A stretch of DNA of 64,000 nucleotides from Pseudomonas viridiflava (lineage in GTDB: Bacteria; Pseudomonadota; Gammaproteobacteria; Pseudomonadales; Pseudomonadaceae). The position numbers and the translations under genes are program-made. Location of the stretch: the NCBI RefSeq assembly GCF_900590755.1, contig NZ_UUOC01000047.1, positions 124,001 to 188,000 on the forward strand, written 5' to 3'. Below, piece by piece: positions 17,149-26,004 of the stretch; the stretch's first letter is position 1, and the number at the start of each line of letters is the position of its first letter. The notes beneath the pieces are model-generated. The model worked only from the letters and a program-made list of their open reading frames with translations. It made no database searches and had not been told where the DNA came from.

Positions 17149-17691
17149 CTAAGAACGCATACCCATCCAGATTACCGCCTCAGTCCATGCAGTCACCATC
17201 GGTGTCAGTACCCTGAACCAGGGATCACGCACATCAATCTGCGCTGCGGAATGGTCATGATGATGCTGCTCCTCCTCCACAATCGAAGTAATGGCCGCCA
17301 CCGCGGGGAGATCGATATCGGCCAGCACTTGAAGTTGATGAGCCAGGTGCTTGAGCACCACACTCTCAACTGCGACGGTAGTAGCAACAACGGCTTTGCG
17401 GCCACAGATGCCAGTAACCAGACCCAACGCCAGACCGCCAATGCCACACAACCAATAACTACGGCAGCGGGGATAACTGCGACGTTGCAGCTCCTCCTGA
17501 AAAACCGTCCGATGGCGGCGCTCGTGGGAGAGGAACTCCTTGAGTTCATCCACCATGCCCGGGACGAAAAGCCGGGCCATAAACAGCTGTCCGCTGTAGA
17601 TACAGATCGCGCCATGCTCGCCCGCATGGTCGACTTTCATCATGCGGTTGCCGAGGTCTTCGCCCTTAGCCGTGTAGTCTGGTGAATTCAC
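17149..17691 (-). CDS. COQ7-like diiron demethoxyubiquinone hydroxylase, divergent paralogue
   Basis: Ferritin-like diiron protein of about 180 residues. Ligand motifs of the COQ7 family appear in order: MMKVDHAGEHGAICIYSGQL (first Glu), SHERRHR (Glu..His), VESVVLKHL (Glu) and IVEEEQHHHDHS (Glu..His). Canonical COQ7 hydroxylates demethoxyubiquinone in ubiquinone synthesis. This copy is shorter than the usual pseudomonad form of about 215 residues, and its AGEHGA differs from the usual TGEVCA-type motif, so it is probably a second gene with another role. GTG at 17691 is chosen because the frame upstream (to 17805) has no family similarity. It is isolated among accessory genes. Confidence 0.8.
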   Translation of the reverse strand: MNSPDYTAKGEDLGNRMMKVDHAGEHGAICIYSGQLFMARLFVPGMVDELKEFLSHERRHRTVFQEELQRRSYPRCRSYWLCGIGGLALGLVTGICGRKAVVATTVAVESVVLKHLAHQLQVLADIDLPAVAAITSIVEEEQHHHDHSAAQIDVRDPWFRVLTPMVTAWTEAVIWMGMRS

Positions 17692-17839
17692 ATTGAGATT
17701 TCTTGTTCGAGGGGCTTGGTCATCGGGCCGGTCCTTGCACTTGAGCCGGCATCGTGCTGTAACACCAAGCAGATAAGCAAGTGAGTTCACAGGGCGGCCC
17801 CTCACCCTCGTCGATTTGGCCGATCTTTAAGCGGCTGAG

Positions 17840-17863
17840 TGACCGCTTTGGGTCGAAAGCGGC
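17840..17863. repeat. Copy 3 of the TGACCGCTTT palindromic repeat
   Basis: TGACCGCTTTGGGTCGAAAG followed by CGGC lies 3' of the monooxygenase gene at 17910. The two arms CCGCTTT and AAAGCGG pair perfectly. Confidence 0.65.
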
Positions 17864-17909
17864 CCTTCATTCCAACCAAGAGGAGCAGCCCCTAAGGTTA
17901 GCTTCGTTG

Positions 17910-18212
17910 CTACTGCGTCATAAGATCCCGTTCGTTCGAAGCGTCGTACTTTCTAATATCGCCTCGCATCAACCGCTCCCATCGGTTTACGAACTGTACG
18001 GTGTCTATGGCGTTAAGATGAGCGCTAAGCGCAGCTTGATCAGTCCAGCGTTCTAATAGAATAAGTTTTCCGGATTTTGGGTCTTCAATTGCGGCGTCGT
18101 AAGAAATATTTCCTTTACGTTGTCGTGTCGCGACTGCAAAGGTCTGAAACTCGCCCTGAAATCGCTCGATGTCTTCGGACGAGACGTATAGGTAGCCAGC
18201 TACGATGAGCAT
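17910..18212 (-). CDS. Antibiotic-biosynthesis-monooxygenase-fold protein (putative quinol monooxygenase)
   Basis: Small dimeric alpha/beta-barrel protein of 100 residues. The sequence MLIVAGYLYVSSEDIERFQ at the start, GNISYDAAIEDPKSGKLILLERWTD in the middle and ALSAHLNAIDTVQFVNRW match the ABM/YgiN type, which oxidises quinols or similar aromatics without a cofactor. ATG 18212 is chosen because AAGGA lies 8 bases upstream. ATG 18221 and the long extension lack a usable site. It is downstream of a quinone-oxidoreductase gene on the same strand, so a joint role in quinone or electrophile handling is plausible. Confidence 0.85.
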   Translation of the reverse strand: MLIVAGYLYVSSEDIERFQGEFQTFAVATRQRKGNISYDAAIEDPKSGKLILLERWTDQAALSAHLNAIDTVQFVNRWERLMRGDIRKYDASNERDLMTQ

Positions 18213-18279
18213 TTTTGCCATCCTTTTTGGTGTAGACCCCCAATTACAGATCGGCTCTGAAATTGGAGGCATTGATAAC

Positions 18280-19293
18280 TCAGGCGATAAGCACGATCTT
18301 TCCTTGAATACTTCCCCGTGAAGCTCGGTGATGCGCATCCGATGCCTGGGCAAGCGCAAACGTACTGTCGATCATCACGCGGACAGTACCGTTATCCAAT
18401 AAGCGGCCAGCCTCTGCCAGTTGGGTACCGTTGGAGCGCACCTGCGTTGAGGAAACGGTGATGCCCAGATCAGCTGCTTCTTTATGCGCGCAGAAACCCA
18501 TGGGATTGACCAGGAAGAGGGCGCCGCCCGGTCTTATGACGCTCAGAAAGCGTTCCATATTCGCACCACCGACGGCGTCAATCACCAGATCCACATCCTT
18601 CGCGACGTTTTCAGCGGCCGTCATTCTGTGATCGATAAATTCCTCTGCGCCCAGGTCGCGAAGCAGGCTCTCATGCTTACCGGAGGCAACCGCGATGACG
18701 CGCGCACCTTTCCATTTGGCAACCTGTACTGCCAGATGCCCCACGCCACCGCCGGCACCGTTTACCAGCACGGTCTTGCCTCGCAGCGGGACTGGCTCAT
18801 GTCGAAACGACTGAAAGGGATTTGGCTCGTCATGGCCCAGCTCAATCAGAAACTGCCAGACAGTAAGCAACGACATGGGCGCACCTGCGGCCTGGACGTG
18901 GTCTATCCCGTTGGGTTTCAAAGCCAACTCGGTCTCATGGATGCGTGTGTATTCGGCGTAGGCGCCGCTGCCAGTCATCAAATCTCTCGGAAAGCGCACC
19001 ATTGCGTAGACGTTGTCACCGACGCTGAATCTGGAAACTCCGTCGCCGAGCGCGACGACCTCTCCCGATACGTCCGTGCCTAAAGTCAGCGGGAACTTGG
19101 CGTCTGGCCGCCACTCAGGGGGTAGGGCACGATAGCCGTCTCGTAGAAAAAGGTCTGGCGGGTTAAGGCTCGCCGCATGGACGCGGACAAGCACTTCGCC
19201 AGGTTGTGCCATGGGTTTGGGCGCATCCTCGTAGCGCAACACTTCAGGGCCGCCAAATTCGTGCAACTGCACAGCTTTCATTGTGTCGTTCAT
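18280..19293 (-). CDS. NADPH:quinone oxidoreductase-like MDR protein
   Basis: Medium-chain dehydrogenase of 337 residues. The N-terminal GroES-like domain (MKAVQLHEFGGPEVLRYEDA, then GTDVSGEVVALGDGVSRF) precedes a Rossmann domain with VNGAGGGVGHLAVQVAK. The zinc ligands of alcohol dehydrogenases are absent, as in quinone reductases. ATG 19293 is used because GAGG lies 5 bases upstream. It is divergent from a LysR gene 88 bases away, which probably activates it. The monooxygenase gene follows about 68 bases downstream. Confidence 0.88.
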   Translation of the reverse strand: MNDTMKAVQLHEFGGPEVLRYEDAPKPMAQPGEVLVRVHAASLNPPDLFLRDGYRALPPEWRPDAKFPLTLGTDVSGEVVALGDGVSRFSVGDNVYAMVRFPRDLMTGSGAYAEYTRIHETELALKPNGIDHVQAAGAPMSLLTVWQFLIELGHDEPNPFQSFRHEPVPLRGKTVLVNGAGGGVGHLAVQVAKWKGARVIAVASGKHESLLRDLGAEEFIDHRMTAAENVAKDVDLVIDAVGGANMERFLSVIRPGGALFLVNPMGFCAHKEAADLGITVSSTQVRSNGTQLAEAGRLLDNGTVRVMIDSTFALAQASDAHHRASRGSIQGKIVLIA

Positions 19294-19380
19294 CACAACC
19301 TCGCTATCGATGGGGGATGACTTAAGTTAACCCCTATCAGCGAGGTTGATAATAAGGTTGAAAGTCGTTTCAATGGTGCC

Positions 19381-20283
19381 ATGAAGGAACCAATCGGATT
19401 TGAACGACTGAGCGGATTGATCGCATTCGCCCGCGCCGGCTCTCTGGGCAGCTACAGGGCTGCGGCCCGCTCGCTGTCCATTTCGCCCTCGGCGATCAGT
19501 AAAAGCATCCAGCGCCTGGAACGTCATTTCGGGGTGTCGCTGTTCACCCGCACCACACGCTCGCTGACCCTCACCGTTGAAGGCCGCGATATTCATGAGC
19601 GTGTGTTGCAGCTGTTGCGTCATGCAGAAGAGATCGAGCAGGTGGCTAAGTCAGCACGCTCCGAGCCTGCTGGCACGTTACGGATTGCGGCATCACTTCC
19701 CATCGGGTTGCATATCATCGCGCCTGCCATCAGCGAGTTTCGTAAACGCTACCCGAAGGTATTGATCGACCTGCGGCTAAGCGACGAGATCGTGAACCTG
19801 GTCGAGGAAGGCATTGATCTTGCGGTAAGGATCGGTGAGCTTTCGGACTCATCGCTTTTGTCCCGTCGGCTCTTGCCATACACGCTCGGTTGCTACGCCT
19901 CTCCTGACTACTTGGCAAGGTGCGGAACGCCTCAGCATCCTGATGAGCTGGCGGAGCATGAAACGGTGAACCTACGCTATCAAAACACCGGTCAAACCTT
20001 ACGCTGGCCGTTTCGCATCGCAGATAAAGAGATCGAAATACTGCCGTCATCGTCCGTCGTCGTTGATGCAAGCGAGGCTATTTTGGAAGCAATGGCCGCG
20101 GGCACGGGTATAGGAATAGCCGCGAGCTTCATGGCAGCTCCGAGGGTGAAGCGTAAGGAGCTGGTCCCGATACTCTCCGAATTCGCGATACAGAGGCACA
20201 ATATCACCGCCATTTGGCCCGAAAGCCGTCGCACCAATCCTGCGGTACGCGCTTTTCTGGATATGCTGATCGAACTTCGCTGA
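19381..20283 (+). CDS. LysR-family transcriptional regulator (CrgA-like)
   Basis: Regulator of 300 residues. The helix-turn-helix is at about 8-68 ([20 protein letters not shown], then [20 protein letters not shown]), with the [11 protein letters not shown] wing. The effector domain has the [21 protein letters not shown] opening and [20 protein letters not shown] typical of the CrgA/DsdC-like group whose members often control a neighbouring oxidoreductase. It is divergent from the quinone reductase gene. Confidence 0.92.
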   Translation: MKEPIGFERLSGLIAFARAGSLGSYRAAARSLSISPSAISKSIQRLERHFGVSLFTRTTRSLTLTVEGRDIHERVLQLLRHAEEIEQVAKSARSEPAGTLRIAASLPIGLHIIAPAISEFRKRYPKVLIDLRLSDEIVNLVEEGIDLAVRIGELSDSSLLSRRLLPYTLGCYASPDYLARCGTPQHPDELAEHETVNLRYQNTGQTLRWPFRIADKEIEILPSSSVVVDASEAILEAMAAGTGIGIAASFMAAPRVKRKELVPILSEFAIQRHNITAIWPESRRTNPAVRAFLDMLIELR

Positions 20284-20513
20284 GGTCCTGACTCTTCGTT
20301 CAGACAGGGTACTTTCAACAGCCGCTAGCTGATCTAGGCGCAGATACTCCAAGTGTACCGCTCCGGAGACGTCGCTCGCAGGCAGCGCTCTTGATCGTCA
20401 GCTATCGGCCATAAGCTGCCAGTCACCTAAAGCAGGGCGGGCCAAACTTCTCCACTAGCCATGGCTTAAAGTTCTAGCAACCGTTGACTACACTCGACGT
20501 AATGAGCCCAATC

Positions 20514-21125
20514 TCACTGACAAGCTGCGTGGTGCGTATCCACCTTATCGCTCTTGCCACTCGCCACCCTTGCTCCCGAGTTTGAGAGCCTTATGGGTTG
20601 CGACTGGAACACCTCTCGGTAATAGTCCACTCCTGACTGAAGGTGTGCGTTGAATGCAAAACCCTTACGTAGCATCTCGTTCATATCGCTGCGTTTGATA
20701 CGCATGACAAAGCTTTTTTGCGTGGTTACAAGTCGGCTGGGATTAGCGACATCCAAGGCGCTGAACCATTTAGCCGGATCAGAATGTCCAGCAGGATACA
20801 GCCGTCCGCATGTCTCAAGCTGCCAGCCTCCGTCGAGTAATATCCATATGTCATCCGCCAAAGGCTGTCCCACTTCAACCGCGGCTATGACCGTCCCAGG
20901 TTGAGCCTCCCACTCTTTAGAGTGATCAATAACCCACCTTAGTTGCTGCTTGTTAAGCTCGGTGAAGAAAGGTGTATGGCGCAACAAATGTAACCAAGTT
21001 ACCGACTCTTTCATCATACTTGTCCCTTCGTCCTGGTCGCTAGGCGCTGCATGACTGCAGCCTAATAAGGCACCTAACATCAGAGTCAGCGCCATTAGCT
21101 GCCAACCCAACCATGTGAAAACCAT
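20514..21125 (-). CDS. Lipoprotein with a cyclic-nucleotide-binding-like domain
   Basis: Predicted lipoprotein of 203 residues. A signal peptide (MVFTWLGWQLMALTLMLGAL) ends in the lipobox LGALLGC, so Cys24 would be acylated. After a short linker comes a Crp-like beta-barrel pattern: LLRHTPFFTELNKQQLRWVI (the helix that opens cNMP domains), a PGTVIAAVEVGQPLADDIWI stretch, ILLDGGWQLE, then an AKWFSALDVANPSRLVTTQK segment. This pattern is normally cytoplasmic; here it would face the periplasm. No catalytic or DNA-binding part is seen. ATG 21125 follows GAGG by 8 bases. It is transcribed alone. Function unknown. Confidence 0.7.
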   Translation of the reverse strand: MVFTWLGWQLMALTLMLGALLGCSHAAPSDQDEGTSMMKESVTWLHLLRHTPFFTELNKQQLRWVIDHSKEWEAQPGTVIAAVEVGQPLADDIWILLDGGWQLETCGRLYPAGHSDPAKWFSALDVANPSRLVTTQKSFVMRIKRSDMNEMLRKGFAFNAHLQSGVDYYREVFQSQPIRLSNSGARVASGKSDKVDTHHAACQ

Positions 21126-21314
21126 GAGCGTCACCTCGATCCAAAAATTAGTCGGGCTTTTCAAAAGTGCGCACCGAAATCTTCATGCGTGACTTGTTGC
21201 GGGCCCGCAAATGAATGCGTCCAGAAACTGGGTGAACCTAACTATTTGGCAGGCATCCACACTCGTCATTCAAAATCCACCGAGCATCTAGATACCTTGC
21301 GTATCTGGCCTCAA

Positions 21315-22094
21315 CTACCTGACCCCTGGTATCGCAAGACCACCATCCACCAACAGGCTTTGGCCTGTGACGAATCGAGCCTCATTGGAGCAAAGCCATA
21401 CGGCTACGCCTCCAATGTCTGACGGTTCGCCAAGCCGACCGAGAGGGGTGAGCCTACTGATCATAGCGGCCGCTGCATCCCCGCCAAGTCGATGAAACAT
21501 GGGCGTGTTGATCGCGCCTGGTAGTACGTTGTTGACGCGAATGTTTTGACCGCCGACCTCTATGGCTAATGAGCGCACCATTCCATCTAAGCCCGCTTTG
21601 CTCGCAGCGTATATGGACGATCCTGCTCCCCCGGCAACCGCCATGAAGGATGACGTATTTACGATGCTGCCCCCATTTCCCAGGGCGACCATGGCCTCGA
21701 TCTCATACTTCATAGAAAGCCAAACACCGCGAAGATTAATGCTAACCACTGAGTCAAAATCATTCTCCGTCAGTTCACCAATTGGGAGCATGCGCCCTTC
21801 AATGCCAGCGTTGTTGAATGCGGCATCCAATCGCCCGTAACGACCAATCACGCTGGTGATGAGGGCCTTGATATCGCTAGCTTTTGCGACGTCTGCCTGA
21901 ACAGCGAAGGCCTGGCCTCCGTCGGCAACGATAAGTGCTGCTGTCTCTTCGATCTCGGCTTTGCGTCTCCCTGCAATGACGACCTTCGCGCCATCTCGGC
22001 TAAATGCGAGCGCAGCTGACCGACCAATTCCGCTGCCGCCCCCGGTCACTAAAGCGACCCGGTGCTGAGGGCAGTTTTTCTTAGTTACTCCCAT
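21315..22094 (-). CDS. SDR-family oxidoreductase
   Basis: Classical short-chain dehydrogenase of 259 residues. The cofactor motif TGGGSGIG is near residue 17, NNAG near 92, a catalytic Ser in SFMAVAGG and YAASK near 158, and the C-terminal GRLGEPSDIGGVAVWL is present. It resembles cyclopentanol/glucose dehydrogenase-like members that oxidise secondary alcohols with NAD(P). It is the most downstream of four same-strand genes (SDR, SDR, DUF1097, SDR), although a 172-base gap separates it from the DUF1097 gene. Confidence 0.9.
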   Translation of the reverse strand: MGVTKKNCPQHRVALVTGGGSGIGRSAALAFSRDGAKVVIAGRRKAEIEETAALIVADGGQAFAVQADVAKASDIKALITSVIGRYGRLDAAFNNAGIEGRMLPIGELTENDFDSVVSINLRGVWLSMKYEIEAMVALGNGGSIVNTSSFMAVAGGAGSSIYAASKAGLDGMVRSLAIEVGGQNIRVNNVLPGAINTPMFHRLGGDAAAAMISRLTPLGRLGEPSDIGGVAVWLCSNEARFVTGQSLLVDGGLAIPGVR

Positions 22095-22266
22095 CTGAAC
22101 GCTCCTTCAGCTGCGTTTTAAGTCCCATCAGGGCATGCGAAAGCGCAATACAAGCCACCGTCGTACTGCGAGAAATGGATGTTCATCGCACGATGTAAAC
22201 TCGTCTCGGAGCCGGTGATGGCTATTCCGAGACGAGTTTTAGTACCGAACTTTGAACTTACAGCTT

Positions 22267-22779
22267 TCAGGCGGCGCAGCGCTGTTGGAGCTTGAATGAC
22301 GTCCAGGCCGCAACACTACCGATAGCCGATGCGCCCCCTAAACGTCCCAACGCCTCAAACGAAGGCTCAATGTGAGCGGCGAAGAAGGCGATCAGTCCAA
22401 GGAAATAGGCGAGAATGTTGTTCACCACAGGAATAGCCCTCAGTGACACAACGATCATGGCAACAATGAAAACCACGAGTGGCAGTGCAAACTTTCCAAC
22501 CACTGGACTGAGCGTTGCAATGGCCAAAGCGGCTGCCATACCAAACGCAATCCCGCTCAGCACTCCGCTGTAGTTGATGAGTCCGTCTCGAAGACTATGC
22601 CCGCGTGAGAAAAAAGCGACCCAGCCTATAAACATCGCCCAAACCGGTAGTCCTGCCATCAGGCTGACGGCGGCAGCAGCGGCGGCAGTTGCAGCAGCGA
22701 TGGCTGTGATGCCATTGAACTGAAGCTGAGCTTGGAAGCGAGAAGCAGGAACTAAAGTATCTTTTGGAGAAGTGTTCAT
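22267..22779 (-). CDS. DUF1097 inner-membrane protein
   Basis: Hydrophobic protein of 170 residues with about five membrane segments (AIAAATAAAAAAVSLMAG, WAMFIGWVAFFSRG, GVLSGIAFGMAAALAIA, FALPLVVFIVAMIVVSL and ILAYFLGLIAFFAAH). This is the DUF1097 pattern; its role is unknown, but such proteins may be small-solute channels or transporters. The start at 22779 has AGGAG 8 bases upstream. It follows the SDR at 22832 with a gap of about 50 bases and is probably co-transcribed with it. Confidence 0.85.
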   Translation of the reverse strand: MNTSPKDTLVPASRFQAQLQFNGITAIAAATAAAAAAVSLMAGLPVWAMFIGWVAFFSRGHSLRDGLINYSGVLSGIAFGMAAALAIATLSPVVGKFALPLVVFIVAMIVVSLRAIPVVNNILAYFLGLIAFFAAHIEPSFEALGRLGGASAIGSVAAWTSFKLQQRCAA

Positions 22780-22831
22780 GAGGGATGCTCCTAAGAGGGT
22801 TATCACCCACCGTAGTGGGTGAATTTATGGA

Positions 22832-23731
22832 TTAAGCACTCACTTGCGTGCGCAGAAGATCTTCAAGACCTATGCGGCGAAGCATCTCTGCCCTTACGCG
22901 GTCTGCCATAGCGTTGACGATTTCGGCGCCATCTTGAGACGGGTCAATGTGGCGGCGGAACGGGCGGCTGCCTAAGGGCATGCCCACGACTTCAACAATG
23001 GCACGTGCGACCTCTGCTACATCGGCATCAGCGGGTTCAAGTGCGGCCAAGCCTTTTAGTGCCTGCTCAGGTACACCTTTGTAAGGTCCGTCGTGATACT
23101 CAGCTGCTCTCGAAGCATCTGCTGGCGAACCTGAATGAACGAAATGGTTGGTACCTTTGGTAAATGCACCAGGAACGATGATCGAAGTTTCGACGCCCCA
23201 TCGGGTCAGTTCGCCAGCGTAGGATATGGCCAGCGAATCCATTGCCGCCTTTGCGGCAAAGTACGGCGCCAGGTAAGGCGGCGTGCCGCCGCGAGCACTG
23301 CTGGACGATATCCACATGACCAATCCCTTGCGCTGCTGCCGCAAGTACGGCAGCGCCGCCCGGTTGACACGCTGAGTGCTCAATACGTTGATGTCGTAAA
23401 GCTGGGCAAATTGTTCTGGCGTGAAGGCTTCAGCGGGACCGAAAGACATGTGGCCCGCATTATGAATGACCACATCCAACCGGCCTGTTTCTCGAACAAT
23501 TTGTGCAATACCGGCATCAACCGAGGTGCTGGAAGCTACATCGAGCTCAACACTTCGCAGGTCAACTTGGTTCTCATCAGCATAGCGCGCCACCTCCGCC
23601 ACTTGAGGTGCATTACGGCCTTGGGTTTCACGCATGCTCGCGTAAACAGTGTGACCAGCATGAGCCAGTGCACGAGCAGTGAGGGCGCCGAAACCGCTGG
23701 AAGCGCCGGTAATAACGATGACGTACTTCAT
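22832..23731 (-). CDS. SDR-family oxidoreductase
   Basis: Short-chain dehydrogenase of 299 residues. It has VITGASSGFGALTARALA at the start, HNAGH near residue 92, a WISSSSARGG serine segment and YFAAK as the catalytic Tyr/Lys. The length and the GFG in the nucleotide motif fit the group that acts on steroid-like or quinone substrates. It lies 41 bases downstream of the next SDR and belongs to the same minus-strand cluster. Confidence 0.9.
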   Translation of the reverse strand: MKYVIVITGASSGFGALTARALAHAGHTVYASMRETQGRNAPQVAEVARYADENQVDLRSVELDVASSTSVDAGIAQIVRETGRLDVVIHNAGHMSFGPAEAFTPEQFAQLYDINVLSTQRVNRAALPYLRQQRKGLVMWISSSSARGGTPPYLAPYFAAKAAMDSLAISYAGELTRWGVETSIIVPGAFTKGTNHFVHSGSPADASRAAEYHDGPYKGVPEQALKGLAALEPADADVAEVARAIVEVVGMPLGSRPFRRHIDPSQDGAEIVNAMADRVRAEMLRRIGLEDLLRTQVSA

Positions 23732-23772
23732 GGTGCTGCTCCTATGGATTGTGGGGTGGGGGCTGCTGAGAA

Positions 23773-24513
23773 TTAGATAATGCCGCCGTTAGCGCGCAGG
23801 GTTTGGCCATTGATCCAAGTGCCGTCTGGACCAGCCAGGAATGAAACAGTGGCAGCGATATCTTCGGGCTGGCCGAGACGTTCCAGTGGCGCAAGTTTGG
23901 AGAGCCGATCAACAACTTCCTGGGGCTTGCCGTTCAGGAAAAGGTCAGTTGCGGTAGGGCCAGGAGCAACCGCATTGACCGTGATGTTGCGGCCACGCAG
24001 TTCCTTGGCGAAGACGCTGGTCATGGCCTCGACCGCTGCCTTGGTACCCGCATAGACGCCGTAGGTAGGCTGCAACATAGCGACGACACTAGACGAAAAG
24101 TTGACCACTCGACCGCCATCGCGCAGACGGACCGCGGCTTCGCGCATGGTGTTGAAAGTACCTTTGAAATTGATATCGATCTGGCGATCCACTGTGTCGT
24201 CATCCGTTTCAGCAATTGTCGCCAGGGCCATGATGCCAGCGTTGTTAACCAGCACATCAACCCCACCGAAATGCTGCTCGGTTTCATCGAACAAACGGCG
24301 TACATCCTGGCTGCTTGCGACGTTGGCTTTGACCGCAATCGCCTGCCCACCCTGAGCTCTAAGCGCATTGACCAGCTTGTCTGCCTCGGCAGCGCTGCTT
24401 GCATAGTTGATGACAACCGAGAAGCCGTCCTGCGCGAGCCGCGTTGCCACTTCAGCGCCAATACCGCGTGAGGCGCCAGTGACAATGGCTACTTTGTTTT
24501 TGGTCATGTTCAT
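23773..24513 (-). CDS. SDR-family oxidoreductase (FabG-like)
   Basis: Short-chain dehydrogenase of 246 residues with TGASRGIGAEVATRLA, NNAGIMALATI, a catalytic Ser in NFSSSVVAML, YAGTK, and the C-terminal LERLGQPEDIAATVSFLAG. It resembles 3-oxoacyl-ACP reductase-like enzymes of secondary metabolism or detoxification. ATG 24513 follows GGAG by 7 bases; the extension to 24555 lacks a site. It is the first gene of the SDR-SDR-DUF1097 cluster, and its upstream gap holds the palindrome CAACAATTGTTG. Confidence 0.9.
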   Translation of the reverse strand: MNMTKNKVAIVTGASRGIGAEVATRLAQDGFSVVINYASSAAEADKLVNALRAQGGQAIAVKANVASSQDVRRLFDETEQHFGGVDVLVNNAGIMALATIAETDDDTVDRQIDINFKGTFNTMREAAVRLRDGGRVVNFSSSVVAMLQPTYGVYAGTKAAVEAMTSVFAKELRGRNITVNAVAPGPTATDLFLNGKPQEVVDRLSKLAPLERLGQPEDIAATVSFLAGPDGTWINGQTLRANGGII

Positions 24514-24620
24514 GGTTGATCTCCGTCCTGCAGGTGATTTAGATAAGGTGTGCAATTAGATTCCCACGTTGGCAGATTCGAATAAATACGCGAAAGTTGA
24601 CTTGATTGTTCAATTATCGC

Positions 24621-24632
24621 CAACAATTGTTG
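24621..24632. promoter_or_regulatory. Perfect 12-bp palindrome upstream of the SDR cluster
   Basis: CAACAATTGTTG lies about 108 bases before the first SDR start and about 40 bases beyond the RidA stop. It could be an operator. No regulator gene adjoins the cluster. Confidence 0.3.
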
Positions 24633-24670
24633 CGCAGTTCACCCTAGGCTCCCGCGTAGATGTGAAAATG

Positions 24671-25129
24671 CTAAGCCTTTGCTATGGCCGCCACGATCTC
24701 GACTTCCAGCAACCCATCAGATGGCAGGCCCGCGACACCTACGGCTGATCGAGCGTGGCGTCCCCTGTCACCGAAAATATCCAGAAGTACACGGGAGGCA
24801 CCATCCACCGCTGCGCTATAGTTCAGACCTGCCCCTGTGCCGTAGACGAATCCGCGTAGGAATAAAATCTGCTGAACGTGCTCCAAACCCACGTATTTCT
24901 CCAACAGGCTCAGCGCTCGCAAAACACAGGCGCGGCCAGCCAGCGACACCACCTCTTCGGGTGTCTGATCCGTTAACGGTCCTTTGATGACTTCATCATT
25001 GATTCTGCAAACCTGACCACTCACATAAGCCAAGCCGTTGTGTATGACGACGGGTTCATACTCGCCTCTCGGCACTATGTTTTCAGGTAACACCAATCCC
25101 AGCTCTTCCAATCTGTTTCTTATGCTCAT
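24671..25129 (-). CDS. RidA-family protein
   Basis: RidA/YjgF-fold protein of 152 residues. It has the EPVVIHNGLAYVSGQV strand and the conserved arginine in GRHARSAVGVAGLPSDGLLEVEIVA. RidA proteins hydrolyse reactive imines/enamines made by amino-acid-acting enzymes, usually as trimers in the cytosol; this longer form belongs to a side branch. Its start codon overlaps the PhzF stop by 4 bases, so it is translationally coupled in an operon with PhzF and an ABC importer. Confidence 0.9.
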   Translation of the reverse strand: MSIRNRLEELGLVLPENIVPRGEYEPVVIHNGLAYVSGQVCRINDEVIKGPLTDQTPEEVVSLAGRACVLRALSLLEKYVGLEHVQQILFLRGFVYGTGAGLNYSAAVDGASRVLLDIFGDRGRHARSAVGVAGLPSDGLLEVEIVAAIAKA

Positions 25130-26004
25130 GCGCTAACCTCGGCAAATTCCACACGCCCCCCCAACCAGCAGCCGGCGGTAGTACCCGAGTCACTGAGGCG
25201 AAAACGAAGCTGAATCTCCGAGGGCTTGCCCATGGCACGACCTTGCCTGATGCGTAAGGGGCGATCAGCCCTGATCAGCTCGTTATCAAGCAATCCGAAT
25301 GCGAGCGCTGCCGCTGCGATACCTGTGGCGGCGTCTTCCGAATAGCCTGATGACTTAGGGAACTGCCTCGCATCAAATTGCTGGCCAGTGAAATCCGACG
25401 GAGCGTAGGGGTAGAGCCCAGTTGAACCCATGCGCTCGCAGAGCTCCCCGACTCGGCGAAAATCTGGCTTGAGGCGATCTAACACGTCCGCATTTTTGAG
25501 TGCGATCAAGGTTTTGACTCTGCTGGTACACGCATTCTGGATAGGAAATGGCGCAAGCTCGTTTGAGCTAATGCCCAGCACAGCAAGAATGGCGGATTCC
25601 AAAGCCTCATCGCAAAGCGCATGGACAAGGCCGTTTGGCTGGCTGATTTCTACCGCAACCTCGGGCGTCCCTCTATTGAACACCTTAGCCTCGACGATTC
25701 CGCTTAAAGTCCATAGACGAAGCTGATCTTTGGTCAATAATCCAAGTTGATCGAGCAGCCATATCGCACCGACGGTGGCATGTCCGCACATTTCCATTTC
25801 GTGGTTCGGAACCCAGAATCGGAGACCAAAATCGTAGTCAGCAGCTTGTGGCGGCGAGAAGACGAAGCCGCACTCGTGCCCATATTTCTGGGCGACCGAC
25901 TGCATTTGCTGATCAGACATGCCATCTGCTTGAGCAACGATAGGAGCCAGGTTCCCGCCCCCAGGTGCCGCTGGAAACACGTTTACCAAATAGACCGTGG
26001 TCAT
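25126..26004 (-). CDS. PhzF-family isomerase
   Basis: Enzyme of 292 residues with the two-lobed diaminopimelate-epimerase-like fold of the PhzF family. The catalytic Glu is present in KYGHECGFVF, and the second signature is EMEMCGHATVGAIWLL. The C-terminal lobe has SGYSEDAATGIAAAALAFGL. The best known member isomerises dihydro-hydroxyanthranilate in phenazine synthesis; most relatives have unknown small-molecule substrates. It is not with phenazine genes here. It overlaps RidA and the ABC binding-protein gene by 4 bases each. Confidence 0.9.
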   Translation of the reverse strand: MTTVYLVNVFPAAPGGGNLAPIVAQADGMSDQQMQSVAQKYGHECGFVFSPPQAADYDFGLRFWVPNHEMEMCGHATVGAIWLLDQLGLLTKDQLRLWTLSGIVEAKVFNRGTPEVAVEISQPNGLVHALCDEALESAILAVLGISSNELAPFPIQNACTSRVKTLIALKNADVLDRLKPDFRRVGELCERMGSTGLYPYAPSDFTGQQFDARQFPKSSGYSEDAATGIAAAALAFGLLDNELIRADRPLRIRQGRAMGKPSEIQLRFRLSDSGTTAGCWLGGRVEFAEVSA

